From: Lysobacter sp. A03
GTDB lineage: Bacteria; Pseudomonadota; Gammaproteobacteria; Xanthomonadales; Xanthomonadaceae
NCBI RefSeq assembly: GCF_000855665.1
Contig: NZ_JXSS01000103.1
Span: 1-51,277, forward strand
Length of the DNA stretch: 51,277 nt
Direction: 5' to 3'
Each line of letters opens with the position of its first letter. Position 1 is the stretch's first letter. Below, piece by piece: positions 15,358 to 24,270 of this stretch. The notes under the pieces were generated by a model. It was not told the origin of the DNA, made no database searches, and saw only the letters and a program-made list of their open reading frames with translations. The translations under genes and the position numbers were made by a program.

Positions 15358-17316
15358 ATGAGGGGATATTCACGGATTTTGCTGTCGGTCGCGATCAGCG
15401 GCCTTCTTGCCTCGACCGCTTTCGCCGGCGAGTCCACCGCGTTGCCGGAGGAGGCCGCGCTGGTCGAACAGTTGAACGTCGAGGAAGCCGCGCTGCGACC
15501 GCAGCGGCTGGCCTTCCAGCGCTACTTCAAGGAAGCCTACGCCCTCTATCCGGCGGTGCCCGTGGGCACGCTGGAAGCAGTCGCCTATGTCCAAAGCCGC
15601 TGGCTGAACATCCAGCCCGACGCGAACGAGTCGCAGACCGAAGCGCATCACCACATGCCCGCCGCCTACGGTGTGATGGGTCTGTACGCCGGCCAGGGCT
15701 TCGCCGACCAGGTGACCGCTGGGGCCCAGTTGCTCGGCGTATCGCCGGCCCTGGTGCGCACCGACGCACGCACCAACGTACTCGCAGCCGCGGCGCTGCT
15801 GGATGCGGAAATCCGCAAGGACCACCCCGCAGCCGACTCACGCACGCGGCTCAAGCGCGGTGGCAACACGCCTTCCCCCGAAGAGATCCGCCCGGCCCTG
15901 ATGCGCTACGCCGGCTTCTCGGCGTCGCCGGTGGAAGCGGCGCGCGCCAGCGCCGTTGGCGAATACGCGCGCACCAGCTTTGCCTACGACGTGCTGCTGG
16001 CCCAGGACCGCGGCGTCAACGATCGCGGCATCGTGGTGCCCGAGCGCGCGATCGAGTGGGAGCGCGCGTTCGACATGGACCAGCTGATCACGCAGCGCGC
16101 GCCAATGGTGCGCCTGGACGTGGCCAATGACCGGATCGAGACCGCCGACTACGAGATCGACCCTATCAGTGAGACCCTGCGGGCCAAGTCGGCTGAGACC
16201 CGGCCCACCGTCAAGGGCGCGGCTGCCGCTGGTCCGGACGCGGGAATCCAGAGCACCGACTACGGCCCGGCAATCTGGAACGCCGCGCACTCGTCCAACT
16301 ACAACGCGTCCCGCTCCGCGGCGGTCAGCGCGGTCGCCATCCACACCGCCCAGGGCAGCTATGCCGGCACCATTTCCTGGTTCAAGAACTCCAGCTCGAA
16401 CGTCAGTGCCCACTACGTGATCCGCAGCTCCGACGGCCAGGTCACCCAGATGGTGCGCAACGCACACACCGCGTGGCACCTGCGCAACCAGAACAGCTTC
16501 GCCCTGGGCATTGAGCACGAGGGCTACGTCAACAACAGCTCCTGGTACACCAACGCGATGTACAACGCGTCGGCGGGCGTGGTGCGCAGCTTCTGCGCCA
16601 AGTACAGCACCATTCCCTGCAGCAGTGCCTACAAAGGCGCCCCCAGCAGCGGCATCAACGTGTTGCCGACCAGCGTCAAGATCAAGGGCCACCAGCACTA
16701 CAGCGGCCAGACCCACACCGACCCGGGGATCAACTGGAACTGGAGCAAGTACTACGGACTGCTGAATCCGGGCAGCGGCGGCACGGTCAAGTATCTGGAC
16801 CGGTTCGAGAGCAGCGTCGGCCACTTCAACACCAGCCCGGCCTATTCCGGCAGCACCACCGGCATCTCCAGCGCATCCACTGCCACGCGTGACTGCAGCA
16901 CGCGCAAGAACGGCTCCTGCTCGCTGCGCGTCCTGCTCAAGGACAACAAGTCGAGCTCGGCCAACTGGGCGGTACGCCTGCTTTCGGGCAGCGGCAATCC
17001 GGGCAGCAACACCGCACTGACGCGCGCCAACGGCACCGTCGGTTTCTGGGTCTGGTCCGGCGGCACCGGCACCAGCGTGGGCGTGGGCATCGACGACAGC
17101 GACGGCACCGAGCGCTCCACCAGCAAGTCGGTTCCGGCCAACAAGTGGACCTACGTGTCGTGGTCGCTGCCCACCTCGTCGAACTGGAATGCCTGGGTCG
17201 GCGGCAACGGTGCGATCAGCGCGAGCACGGTCAAGATGGATGCGATCTGGCTGTACCACGCCAACACCGCGTATGACGTCAACGTCTATATCGATGACGT
17301 GCAGATAAAGAACTAA
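15358..17316 (+). CDS. Secreted N-acetylmuramoyl-L-alanine amidase, three-domain
   Basis: A 652-residue exported protein with signal peptide MRGYSRILLSVAISGLLAST. Residues 55-150 resemble a lysozyme-like/SLT fold (TLEAVAYVQSRW ... AYGVMGLY), but the position of the usual catalytic Glu is Gln79. Residues about 300-470 are an Amidase_2 domain: AVAIHTAQGSYAG, SAHYVIRSSDGQVTQMV, NSFALGIEHEG and HQHYSGQTHTDPGINW, with zinc-ligand histidines and the terminal HTDPG motif. Residues about 475-652 form a Ser/Gly-rich beta-sandwich (YLDRFESSVGHF ... VNVYIDDVQI) like carbohydrate-binding modules. It should cleave the lactyl-Ala bond of peptidoglycan, its own or a competitor's. A strong terminator follows. 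Confidence 0.9.
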   Translation: MRGYSRILLSVAISGLLASTAFAGESTALPEEAALVEQLNVEEAALRPQRLAFQRYFKEAYALYPAVPVGTLEAVAYVQSRWLNIQPDANESQTEAHHHMPAAYGVMGLYAGQGFADQVTAGAQLLGVSPALVRTDARTNVLAAAALLDAEIRKDHPAADSRTRLKRGGNTPSPEEIRPALMRYAGFSASPVEAARASAVGEYARTSFAYDVLLAQDRGVNDRGIVVPERAIEWERAFDMDQLITQRAPMVRLDVANDRIETADYEIDPISETLRAKSAETRPTVKGAAAAGPDAGIQSTDYGPAIWNAAHSSNYNASRSAAVSAVAIHTAQGSYAGTISWFKNSSSNVSAHYVIRSSDGQVTQMVRNAHTAWHLRNQNSFALGIEHEGYVNNSSWYTNAMYNASAGVVRSFCAKYSTIPCSSAYKGAPSSGINVLPTSVKIKGHQHYSGQTHTDPGINWNWSKYYGLLNPGSGGTVKYLDRFESSVGHFNTSPAYSGSTTGISSASTATRDCSTRKNGSCSLRVLLKDNKSSSANWAVRLLSGSGNPGSNTALTRANGTVGFWVWSGGTGTSVGVGIDDSDGTERSTSKSVPANKWTYVSWSLPTSSNWNAWVGGNGAISASTVKMDAIWLYHANTAYDVNVYIDDVQIKN

Positions 17317-17334
17317 AGCGCTGCAGCAGGGGCG

Positions 17335-17376
17335 AACGCCCGCCGGCCTCTCTCCCGGCGGGCGTTTTCCTCTTTT
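17335..17376 (+). terminator. Rho-independent terminator after the amidase gene
   Basis: A perfect 12-bp stem (17335-17346 with 17355-17366) encloses an eight-base loop and is followed by a T-rich stretch (TTCCTCTTTT). It lies 18 bases after the amidase stop. Because the next gene converges from the right, it may act for both, although the minus-strand side has only two A bases at its edge. Confidence 0.9.
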
Positions 17377-17411
17377 GGTTCCGCGGCGCCCGGTCGATCG
17401 GTCGGCGTTGG

Positions 17412-18449
17412 CTATTCCTCACCGGGAATATGAGTCTCCGTCTCCAGTGCCTCGCGCACATACAGACGCTTTACCAACACAAAGGCCACCACCGTCAAAG
17501 GGGCGGCCAGCACTACACCGGGCAGGCCGAACAGCGCGCCGATCGCAAACAGCGAGATCAACAGCAACGCCGGCGGCAGATCCACCACCCGCTGCTGGAT
17601 CAAGGGCTGCAGGACGTGGCTCTCCAGTTGCTGGATAACGATGAACAGCGCCAGCGCACCGAATCCGACCTGAGGGCTGACCGTGAAGCCCAGCAGAACC
17701 GCAGGGATGGCCGCCAGCACCGGCCCCGCGATCGGGACGAAATCCAGCAGCGCGGTGATGATCCCCAGACCCAGGGCCACCGGAACGCCCAACAGCCACA
17801 GGCCCAGGCCCGTGAGGACGCCGACGACCATCATCGCCAACACCTGGCCCATCAGCCAGGACTTAAGCGCATGGCCGCTGGCATCCAACGCATCGCCCAC
17901 CAGCGCCCGGCGGTCGGCCGGGAACAGTTTCAACAGGCCCACCCGGTACAGGTCGGGCTGGGCCGCCAGGTAGATGCCGCCGGCCACCATCAGTACCAGT
18001 TGGGTGAGGTTGCCCGAGGCCGACATCGCCAACGCGCCCAGCCGGGAGGCGAGGTTGCCGGCGTCCGACTGGGTCTGCTCGCTGAACTGCTGCACCGTGG
18101 GCCCGAGCGGGCTGGCAGCAAGCCACGATTGGAACTGTTCCCAGGCCAGCGGCAGCGAAGCCTTCAGCGACTCCATCTCGCCGGCCAGCTGTGCGCCGAA
18201 CAACCACATCAGCAGGGAGAACGCGATCACCAGCACCAGCAGGACGACCGTCAGTGCAGCACCTTGCGACAACGGGGTGTGGCGGACGGTCCGGGCGACC
18301 AGTGCGTGCAACATCACTGCCACCACCACGGCGCCAAACACCACCATGACCAGATCCGAGAGCTGCCAGAGCAACACGGCCAACCCGGCGAGCGCCAGCG
18401 CTATCACCACGCGCGCGACGTAGGCGCGGATGTCTGAAGTCCCCTGCAT
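17412..18449 (-). CDS. AI-2E family transporter (YdiK/PerM-like)
   Basis: A 345-residue polytopic membrane protein starting MQGTSDIRAYVARVVIALAL, chosen over an upstream in-frame ATG because GAGGA lies five bases before it. It has the family layout: two to three N-terminal membrane helices, a soluble loop (about 110-165, MESLKASLPLAWEQFQSW), then five helices with the conserved LDFVPIAGPVLAAIPAVLLG and QQLESHVLQPLIQQRVVDLPP segments. Members have been linked to quorum-signal export, ion or proton antiport and other roles, so no substrate is assigned. It is convergent with the amidase gene and divergent from the helicase gene. Confidence 0.9.
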   Translation of the reverse strand: MQGTSDIRAYVARVVIALALAGLAVLLWQLSDLVMVVFGAVVVAVMLHALVARTVRHTPLSQGAALTVVLLVLVIAFSLLMWLFGAQLAGEMESLKASLPLAWEQFQSWLAASPLGPTVQQFSEQTQSDAGNLASRLGALAMSASGNLTQLVLMVAGGIYLAAQPDLYRVGLLKLFPADRRALVGDALDASGHALKSWLMGQVLAMMVVGVLTGLGLWLLGVPVALGLGIITALLDFVPIAGPVLAAIPAVLLGFTVSPQVGFGALALFIVIQQLESHVLQPLIQQRVVDLPPALLLISLFAIGALFGLPGVVLAAPLTVVAFVLVKRLYVREALETETHIPGEE

Positions 18450-18693
18450 GAAATCCTCGAAGCACTGGATGGGTGGGAAGACCGTAGTTGAGCCGGCGCG
18501 GCGGAACTGTGAGGGAGCGGCACCCGGCCCCATCCCAACGCGCGGGCGATGCTGCTGATCTGACGCCCGGAGTGGAGGTCACCCGATGGCTTTCTCGTGC
18601 GGGGTCGACGTCAAGGTCGATACGACCCTTGTGGTATTCACCGAGCCACCGCTGCTCCTGGCGGTGGTGTGTCTCAGCCGCTGAGACCGCCGC

Positions 18694-21228
18694 ATGCTCC
18701 CATGGCGCCCTTTCATCACGATGGCCGCCATGTCCTACGCCCTTGCTCCCCGCACCGCCGCCAGCGAACAGGCACTGTCGACCACCGACGGTCGCCCGTC
18801 CCGTGATGGCGCGTTGCTGGGCCAGCGGCTGGAGCGGCGCTACGCGGACCGGATCACCGGCAGCTTCACCATTCCGGGCCGCGAGGGCCGTTATGCACCG
18901 ATTCCGGACGGCGTGCCGGCGGCCTTGCGGTCGGCGCTGAAGGAACGTGGCATCGAGCAGCTGTATTCCCATCAGGCCGAGGCGTGGGGTGCCACCCAAC
19001 GCGGTGACCACGTCGCCATCGTTACCCCCACCGCATCGGGCAAGTCGCTTTGCTACACGCTGCCGGTGGTCAGCGCCGCGATGGCCGGGAATGCCAAGGC
19101 CCTGTACCTGTTTCCGACCAAGGCGCTCGCCCAGGACCAGGTCGCCGAGTTGCTCGAGCTCAACCGCGCCGGCGATCTGGGGGTCAAGGCGTTCACCTTC
19201 GACGGCGATACGCCCGGCGACGCGCGCCAGGCGATCCGCCTGCACGGCGATATCGTGGTCAGCAACCCGGACATGCTGCACCAGGCGATCCTGCCGCATC
19301 ACACCAAGTGGGCACAGTTCTTCGAGAACCTGCGCTACGTCGTCATCGACGAGGTGCACACCTATCGTGGTGTGTTCGGCAGCCACGTCACCAACGTGCT
19401 GCGCCGACTGAAGCGGATCTGCGCGTTCTATGGCGTCAGCCCGCAGTTCATCCTGTGCTCGGCGACGATCGGCAATCCGCAGGCGCACTGCGAGGCACTG
19501 ATCGAAGCGCCGGTCACGGCGATCACCGAATCCGGTGCGCCCAGCGGCGACAAGCATGTGCTGCTGTGGAATCCGCCGGTGGTGAATGCCGACTTGGGCC
19601 TGCGCGCGTCGGCGCGTTCGCAGTCCAACCGCATCGCCCGAATCGCGATCAAGAGTGGCCTGAAGACCCTGGTATTCGCGCAGAGCCGGCTGATGGTCGA
19701 GGTGCTGACCAAGTACCTGAAGGACATCTTCGACCACGACCCGCGCAAGCCGCCCCGCATCCGCGCCTATCGCGGCGGCTACCTGCCGACCGAGCGCCGC
19801 GCGGCCGAGCGCGACATGCGCGCCGGCAACATCGACGGGATCATCTCGACCTCCGCGCTGGAGCTGGGCGTGGACATCGGCGCGCTCGACGTGGTGGTGC
19901 TCAACGGCTATCCCGGTTCGGTCGCGGCGACCTGGCAGCGCTTCGGGCGCGCCGGTCGCCGCCAGCAGCCGGCACTGGGCGTGCTGGTCGCCAGTTCGCA
20001 ACCACTGGACCAGTACGTGGTGCGACATCCGGACTTTTTCGCCGATGCCTCGCCGGAGCACGCACGCGTTGCGCCGGACCAGCCGCTGATCCTGTTCGAC
20101 CACATCCGTTGCGCGGCGTTCGAGCTGCCGTTCGTGGTCGGCGAAGGCTTCGGCCCGATCGATCCGGACGTGTTTCTGGAGGCGCTGGCCGAGACCGACG
20201 TGGTGCACAGGGAAGGCGAGCGCTGGGAGTGGATCGCCGACAGCTATCCGGCCGGGTCGGTGTCGCTGCGCGCGGTCGCTGACGGCAATTTCGTGGTCGT
20301 CGACAAGACCGGCGGCAAACAGCAGATCATCGCGGAGGTGGACTACTCGGCCGCCGCGCTCACCCTGTACGAGGGCGCGATCCACATGATCCAGTCCACG
20401 CCCTATCAGGTGGAACGGCTGGACTGGGAGGGACGCAAGGCCTACGTGGTCCGCACGTTCGTCGATTACTACACCGACTCCATCGACTACACCAGGCTCA
20501 AGGTGCTGGAGCGCTTCGAGGGCGAAGCGGCCGGCCGCGGCGAGGCCAGCCACGGCGAGGTGCACGTGGTGCGCCGCGTCTCGGGCTACAAGAAGATCCG
20601 CTACTACACCCATGAGAACATCGGCTACGGCCCGGTCAATTTGCCGGATCAGGAACTGCACACCACCGCCGCCTGGTGGCAGTTGCCGCAGGCAACCCTG
20701 CTGGCGTGGTTCGCGTCGCGGCAGGATGCGCTGGATGGTTTCCTCGGCGCCGGCTACGCGCTGCACGTGGTGGCGACGGTGGCGGTGATGGCCGACGCCC
20801 GCGACCTGCAGAAGGCGATCGGCAACGGCGATGGCGCGTGGTTTGCCACCGCCGACAGCAAGGGCCGCGGGACGCTGCGCGGGATCGAGGACAGCAGCAT
20901 CCTCGATGACGAGGACACCAACCGCCACCTGACCCACGCCAACGAGGAGATGATCGAGGTGCGCCAGTTCGTGCCGACCATCTACCTGTATGACAATTTC
21001 CCCGGTGGTGTGGGCCTCAGCGAGCCGCTGTGGAACCGCCAGGCCGAGCTGGTCCGGCGCGCGTCCGAGCTGGTCGAGCGCTGCGACTGCAAGGCCGGCT
21101 GCCCGGCCTGTGTCGGTCCCATCCTTGCCGCTGACGAGAGCAGCGACGAGGCCACGCCCAAATCGCTGGCCCTGCGGGTGCTGGAGTTGCTGCAGGCAAA
21201 AGAGTCACTGGAGGCGACCGAGGCGTGA
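18694..21228 (+). CDS. mrfA: DEAD/DEAH helicase with C-terminal Cys cluster, MrfA (YprA) family
   Basis: An 844-residue superfamily 2 DNA helicase. Motif I is TPTASGKSLCY, motif II is IDEVHTY, motif III is LCSATIGNP, and the second RecA-like domain ends with QRFGRAGRR. The C-terminal MZB/DUF1998 region carries CDCKAGCPACVGP, a C-x-C-x3-C-x2-C zinc site. In Bacillus subtilis MrfA works with the exonuclease MrfB in repair of mitomycin C damage; here the mrfB-like gene overlaps the stop codon. The start is uncertain: ATGs at 18694, 18721 and 18730 are in frame and none has a clear ribosome-binding site. Confidence 0.9.
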   Translation: MLPWRPFITMAAMSYALAPRTAASEQALSTTDGRPSRDGALLGQRLERRYADRITGSFTIPGREGRYAPIPDGVPAALRSALKERGIEQLYSHQAEAWGATQRGDHVAIVTPTASGKSLCYTLPVVSAAMAGNAKALYLFPTKALAQDQVAELLELNRAGDLGVKAFTFDGDTPGDARQAIRLHGDIVVSNPDMLHQAILPHHTKWAQFFENLRYVVIDEVHTYRGVFGSHVTNVLRRLKRICAFYGVSPQFILCSATIGNPQAHCEALIEAPVTAITESGAPSGDKHVLLWNPPVVNADLGLRASARSQSNRIARIAIKSGLKTLVFAQSRLMVEVLTKYLKDIFDHDPRKPPRIRAYRGGYLPTERRAAERDMRAGNIDGIISTSALELGVDIGALDVVVLNGYPGSVAATWQRFGRAGRRQQPALGVLVASSQPLDQYVVRHPDFFADASPEHARVAPDQPLILFDHIRCAAFELPFVVGEGFGPIDPDVFLEALAETDVVHREGERWEWIADSYPAGSVSLRAVADGNFVVVDKTGGKQQIIAEVDYSAAALTLYEGAIHMIQSTPYQVERLDWEGRKAYVVRTFVDYYTDSIDYTRLKVLERFEGEAAGRGEASHGEVHVVRRVSGYKKIRYYTHENIGYGPVNLPDQELHTTAAWWQLPQATLLAWFASRQDALDGFLGAGYALHVVATVAVMADARDLQKAIGNGDGAWFATADSKGRGTLRGIEDSSILDDEDTNRHLTHANEEMIEVRQFVPTIYLYDNFPGGVGLSEPLWNRQAELVRRASELVERCDCKAGCPACVGPILAADESSDEATPKSLALRVLELLQAKESLEATEA

Positions 21229-22322
21229 GCATCAACCTGGACAAGTTGCGCGCGTTGCGACGGCAGGCCGGTGGCGACGTCCCAGCGCAGCCGTTCCTCG
21301 CGCGATCGCGTGTGGGCAAAACTGGAATCGGCGGCGCCGGCGGTGTGCGGGCGCCCGACGCCGCGGGGCGCTCCGCTGCAGCGGGCGGGGAAACGCAGGA
21401 ACGGCCCGCCGCGCCCGCGGCCGCGTCCGCCGCGACGTCACTCCCGCCGTCATCCGCGAACTCCCCGGCGGCTGGCGCCGCCCCCACCCCCACACACCCG
21501 TCTCCGCATGCCGCCGCGACCCCGCGCAGCACCTCGATCGAATCATTGCGCCGCCTGCTGGGCGTGCGCGAGCGCAAGCCCGCCTACATGAACTACCCCG
21601 CCGGTCCGATCGACCGCGCGCTGCCGGGGGAGGAAATCGCGCCCGGCCTGCGCCTGATCCAGTCGCATGTCGCATTTCCCGTGCCGGTCACGACGCTCGC
21701 GCTGGACTTCGCGAAGCGCCCCGACGAAGCGGTCGATCCAGACGACCTGTTGTTTTTCGACACCGAGACCACCGGGCTGGCCGGAGGCACCGGCACCCGC
21801 GCGTTCCAGATCGGCGCGGCCGACTGGCATCACGATCCGGTCCACGGCGATGGCCTGCGCATCCGCCAATTGCTGATCACGACCCTGGCCGCCGAGCCAT
21901 TGATGCTGCAGACCTTCACCGACTGGCTCCGGCCCGCGACGGTGCTGTCCAGCTACAACGGTCGCTGCTACGACGCGCCGCTGTTGAAGACGCGCTACCG
22001 GCTGGCGCGCATGGCGGACCCGATCACCGCGCTGGACCACGTCGACCTGTTGTTCCCGACGCGCCGGCGCTACCGTGGGGTGTGGGAAAACTGCCGCCTG
22101 GCGACCATCGAGCGCGAACTGCTCGGCATCGTGCGCGAGGACGACCTGCCCGGTTCGGAAGCACCGGCGGCGTGGCTGTCCTACCTTCGCGGCGGTCCGT
22201 CTTCGCTGCTGCGCCGGGTTTGCGCACACAACCATCAGGACGTGGTGACGCTGGCGCGGCTGATCCTTCGGCTGGTGGAAGCGGAAGCCGAGTCCACCGG
22301 CGAGGTGTTTACCGCATCCTAA
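21225..22322 (+). CDS. mrfB: RNase H-fold exonuclease, MrfB (YprB) family
   Basis: A 365-residue protein starting at a GTG that overlaps the helicase stop (GTGA), so translation is coupled. After an Ala/Pro-rich linker (residues 40-105), the RNase H-like domain shows a DEDD-type exonuclease pattern: LFFDTETTGLAGG, LSSYNGRCYDAP and HNHQDVVTLARL. It lacks the TPR part found in B. subtilis MrfB. Together with the upstream helicase it is expected to process damaged DNA strands with crosslinks or bulky adducts. The linker is unusually long and low in complexity. Confidence 0.88.
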   Translation: MSINLDKLRALRRQAGGDVPAQPFLARSRVGKTGIGGAGGVRAPDAAGRSAAAGGETQERPAAPAAASAATSLPPSSANSPAAGAAPTPTHPSPHAAATPRSTSIESLRRLLGVRERKPAYMNYPAGPIDRALPGEEIAPGLRLIQSHVAFPVPVTTLALDFAKRPDEAVDPDDLLFFDTETTGLAGGTGTRAFQIGAADWHHDPVHGDGLRIRQLLITTLAAEPLMLQTFTDWLRPATVLSSYNGRCYDAPLLKTRYRLARMADPITALDHVDLLFPTRRRYRGVWENCRLATIERELLGIVREDDLPGSEAPAAWLSYLRGGPSSLLRRVCAHNHQDVVTLARLILRLVEAEAESTGEVFTAS

Positions 22323-22371
22323 CGGTGCGGCGGGCACGATCCGGGAGGTTGCCCGCCGACTGGAGACGCCA

Positions 22372-22665
22372 ATGATCCGCACCCCCCTGTCCGCCACCGC
22401 ACTGATGCTTGTCGCAGCCGCCTGCACGACCGTGCCGCCGCCGATGGCCCAGCAACGGCCGGATTCCTGCACCACCGACACGATCGGCTGGGTGATTGGC
22501 CAGGCCGCCACGCCCGAGATTGTCGAGCGCGCCCAGTTCGAAAGTTACAGTCGTGCCGTGCGCGTGATCGAGCCCGGCATGGCGGTGACGCTGGACTACC
22601 GCGGCGACCGCCTGAACCTGCACGTCAACAGTGCCGGCGCAATCAATCAGGCCACCTGCGGCTGA
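22372..22665 (+). CDS. I78-family peptidase inhibitor-like lipoprotein
   Basis: A 97-residue protein with a lipoprotein signal (ALMLVAAACTT, Cys18). The mature part has the I78 pattern: DTIGWVIGQAATPEIVERA, then RVIEPGMAVTLDYRGDRLNL and a terminal GAINQATCG. A pair of cysteines (Cys33 and Cys96) probably forms a disulfide. I78 members inhibit serine peptidases such as subtilisins, so this may guard the periplasm against its own or foreign proteases. It has GGAG seven bases before the ATG and is followed after 75 bases by the RNase gene. Confidence 0.87.
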   Translation: MIRTPLSATALMLVAAACTTVPPPMAQQRPDSCTTDTIGWVIGQAATPEIVERAQFESYSRAVRVIEPGMAVTLDYRGDRLNLHVNSAGAINQATCG

Positions 22666-22740
22666 CGGAAGCCAACGCCGGTTATCGCCGGGTCGGACAG
22701 GCGTTAGACTCGGCCGGTCAATCGAACACGGAAGCGCCTG

Positions 22741-23211
22741 ATGGACCGTACTCGCCTGTGGCTGGTGGCCGCCGTAATCGTGGCCGGTCTGTGGTCGTGG
22801 AGCCAGTACCGCCAGGCGCCCGTCGTGCCGCCTGCGACAACGGTCCAATCGCCCGCGTCGTCCAGCGACGCACCCGGCACCGCCAACAGACCCACTGCCG
22901 CACCCACTGCTCCGGCATCCGGCAGGCAGACTCGCTACCCCGCGTTCCTGCCCGCGGAAGCCCACCCGGTCTTGGACGCGATCGCCCGCGGCGGTCCTTA
23001 CGCGTATCGCCAGGACAACGGGGTGTTCCAGAATCGCGAGCGGCTCCTGCCGCAGCGCCCCCGCGGCCATTACCGCGAGTACACCATCCCCACGCCCGGG
23101 GAAGCCGACCGCGGCGCGCGACGCATCGTCACCGGTGGCGATCCGCCGACGGAGTACTTCTATACCGATGACCACTACGGCAGCTTCCGCCAGTTCGAGG
23201 TGACCCCGTGA
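22741..23211 (+). CDS. Barnase/N1-type guanyl-specific ribonuclease, membrane-anchored or exported
   Basis: A 156-residue protein. A short hydrophobic N-terminus (LWLVAAVIVAGLWSWSQY) serves as signal or anchor, followed by a Pro/Ala/Ser/Thr linker to about residue 60. The catalytic domain starts at YPAFLPAEAHPVLDAI and ends in FRQFEVTP. Likely catalytic residues by family position are Glu113 (HYREYT), Arg128 (GARRIVTG) and His145 (TDDHYGSF). Such enzymes cleave RNA after G. The gene for its likely inhibitor, a barstar, overlaps the stop codon, so the pair is made together. Signal type and export are inferred. Confidence 0.9.
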   Translation: MDRTRLWLVAAVIVAGLWSWSQYRQAPVVPPATTVQSPASSSDAPGTANRPTAAPTAPASGRQTRYPAFLPAEAHPVLDAIARGGPYAYRQDNGVFQNRERLLPQRPRGHYREYTIPTPGEADRGARRIVTGGDPPTEYFYTDDHYGSFRQFEVTP

Positions 23212-23690
23212 TTCCCACCGACTTCCGTGCGCTGCTGCTGGAGCCCGATCAGGCGCGGGCGTTCTTCATCGACGCTCGCGACAGCAGCGCCATGGCGGAG
23301 GCGGCGGCGTCGCTGGATTTCGCGATCGCGCGGATCGATCTGGCGGGTTGCGCGGAGAAGGCCGAAGCACTTGAGCGTATCGCCAAGGGACTGTCATTTC
23401 CCGGCTGGTTCGGCGGCAACTGGGATGCAGTGGCCGATTGCCTGGGCGACCTTTCGTGGTTGCTGGCGCCCGGTTACTTCTTGCTGATCGAGAACAGCGG
23501 CGCCTGGCATGCCGCGCAGCCGGAGGAATTCGACACGCTGTTGGCGATCCTCAACGAGGCCGCGCTGGAATGGCGCGAGCGCAATGTGGCGTTCTGGGCG
23601 CTGCTGCCCTTGCCCGCCGAGGCAATGGAAGCGCTGGAGAATGCCATCGAGCCACCTCCGGATACCGAAGGCAGCTACAGCGGGCCTTGA
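23208..23690 (+). CDS. Barstar-family ribonuclease inhibitor
   Basis: A 160-residue cytoplasmic protein that starts at GTG overlapping the RNase stop (GTGA). The barstar core is clear: FFIDARDSSAMAEAAASLDF, then ALERIAKGLSFPGWFGGNWDAVADCLGDLSWL, followed by GYFLLIENSGAWH. The acidic loop and helix around FGGNWDAVADCLGDL insert into the active site of barnase-type enzymes. The C-terminal tail is longer than in B. amyloliquefaciens barstar (89 residues) and acidic. Its job is almost surely to neutralise the adjacent RNase before export. Confidence 0.92.
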   Translation: MIPTDFRALLLEPDQARAFFIDARDSSAMAEAAASLDFAIARIDLAGCAEKAEALERIAKGLSFPGWFGGNWDAVADCLGDLSWLLAPGYFLLIENSGAWHAAQPEEFDTLLAILNEAALEWRERNVAFWALLPLPAEAMEALENAIEPPPDTEGSYSGP

Positions 23691-23723
23691 AGCCGGGCCG
23701 GGCTCGGCATCCGGTGGCTTGCC

Positions 23724-23957
23724 TCAGACCCGGTCATCCAGACCGATCACGCCCGACTTGCGTGCGCAATGCGCGCAGCAGTACATCTTGCCGTCATGCT
23801 CGCTGCCGTGGCCGATGATCTTGCACTTGCAGTGGGAACAGTTGGGGGCAAGCGCATGGATCGCGCATTCGAAAGAGTCGAACGTTCCACCGCCGTCAAC
23901 GGTTTTCACTGTGAAGCTCTTGTCGTAGTCGTTGCCGCAGACATCGCATGTCGCCAT
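23724..23957 (-). CDS. Small Cys-rich zinc-binding protein (prokaryotic metallothionein-like)
   Basis: A 77-residue protein starting MATCDVCGNDYDKSF. The start at 23957 is preferred because GGAG lies eight to nine bases upstream and the first CxxC sits right after it. Cysteine motifs are CDVC, FEC, CSHCKC and CCAHC, enough for two metal sites. The sequence resembles small proteins annotated as prokaryotic metallothionein, but the layout also fits a zinc-ribbon adaptor. No partner gene is evident. Confidence 0.85.
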   Translation of the reverse strand: MATCDVCGNDYDKSFTVKTVDGGGTFDSFECAIHALAPNCSHCKCKIIGHGSEHDGKMYCCAHCARKSGVIGLDDRV

Positions 23958-24270
23958 GGTGTTTTCTCCGCACGGGACCTCGAGTCTCCCGCGCCGGGCG
24001 GCCACAGCGGGTGAAGATTCGGCTTAGCGCGACCGCCTGTGCTCGCTCTTGAGGAACTTCAGCGCGGCGCGTTCCCATTGGCGGGAAACCCGGGCTGGTC
24101 GTCGCAGACGTAGCGAAGGCCCGCCTGACCGGCTGCCTCGATCGATTCGGCGGGGGGTGACACGGACGCTTGTGATCTCATCGCGAGAGCATCCGCAGGT
24201 GCATGTCGACGGATTGCGAACCCGGCACGCCCGAATCATCGGGCCGGCGCGAAACGACCCAAAGAGACTC
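23958..24270. other. Intergenic region, no gene seen
   Basis: About 310 bases upstream of the Cys-rich gene and downstream of egtD. It must hold the promoter of the former. A short perfect 6-bp hairpin (24229-24244, loop ATCA) lies 27 bases past the egtD stop and could end that transcript, but there is no T tract. Confidence 0.4.

Noticed and set aside
15838-17259. 473-codon open frame antisense to the amidase
   Set aside because: Same shadow pattern and no ribosome-binding site or motif.
17863-20937. 1024-codon open frame antisense to the MrfA helicase
   Set aside because: It overlaps a clear gene and has shadow composition; no domain recognised.
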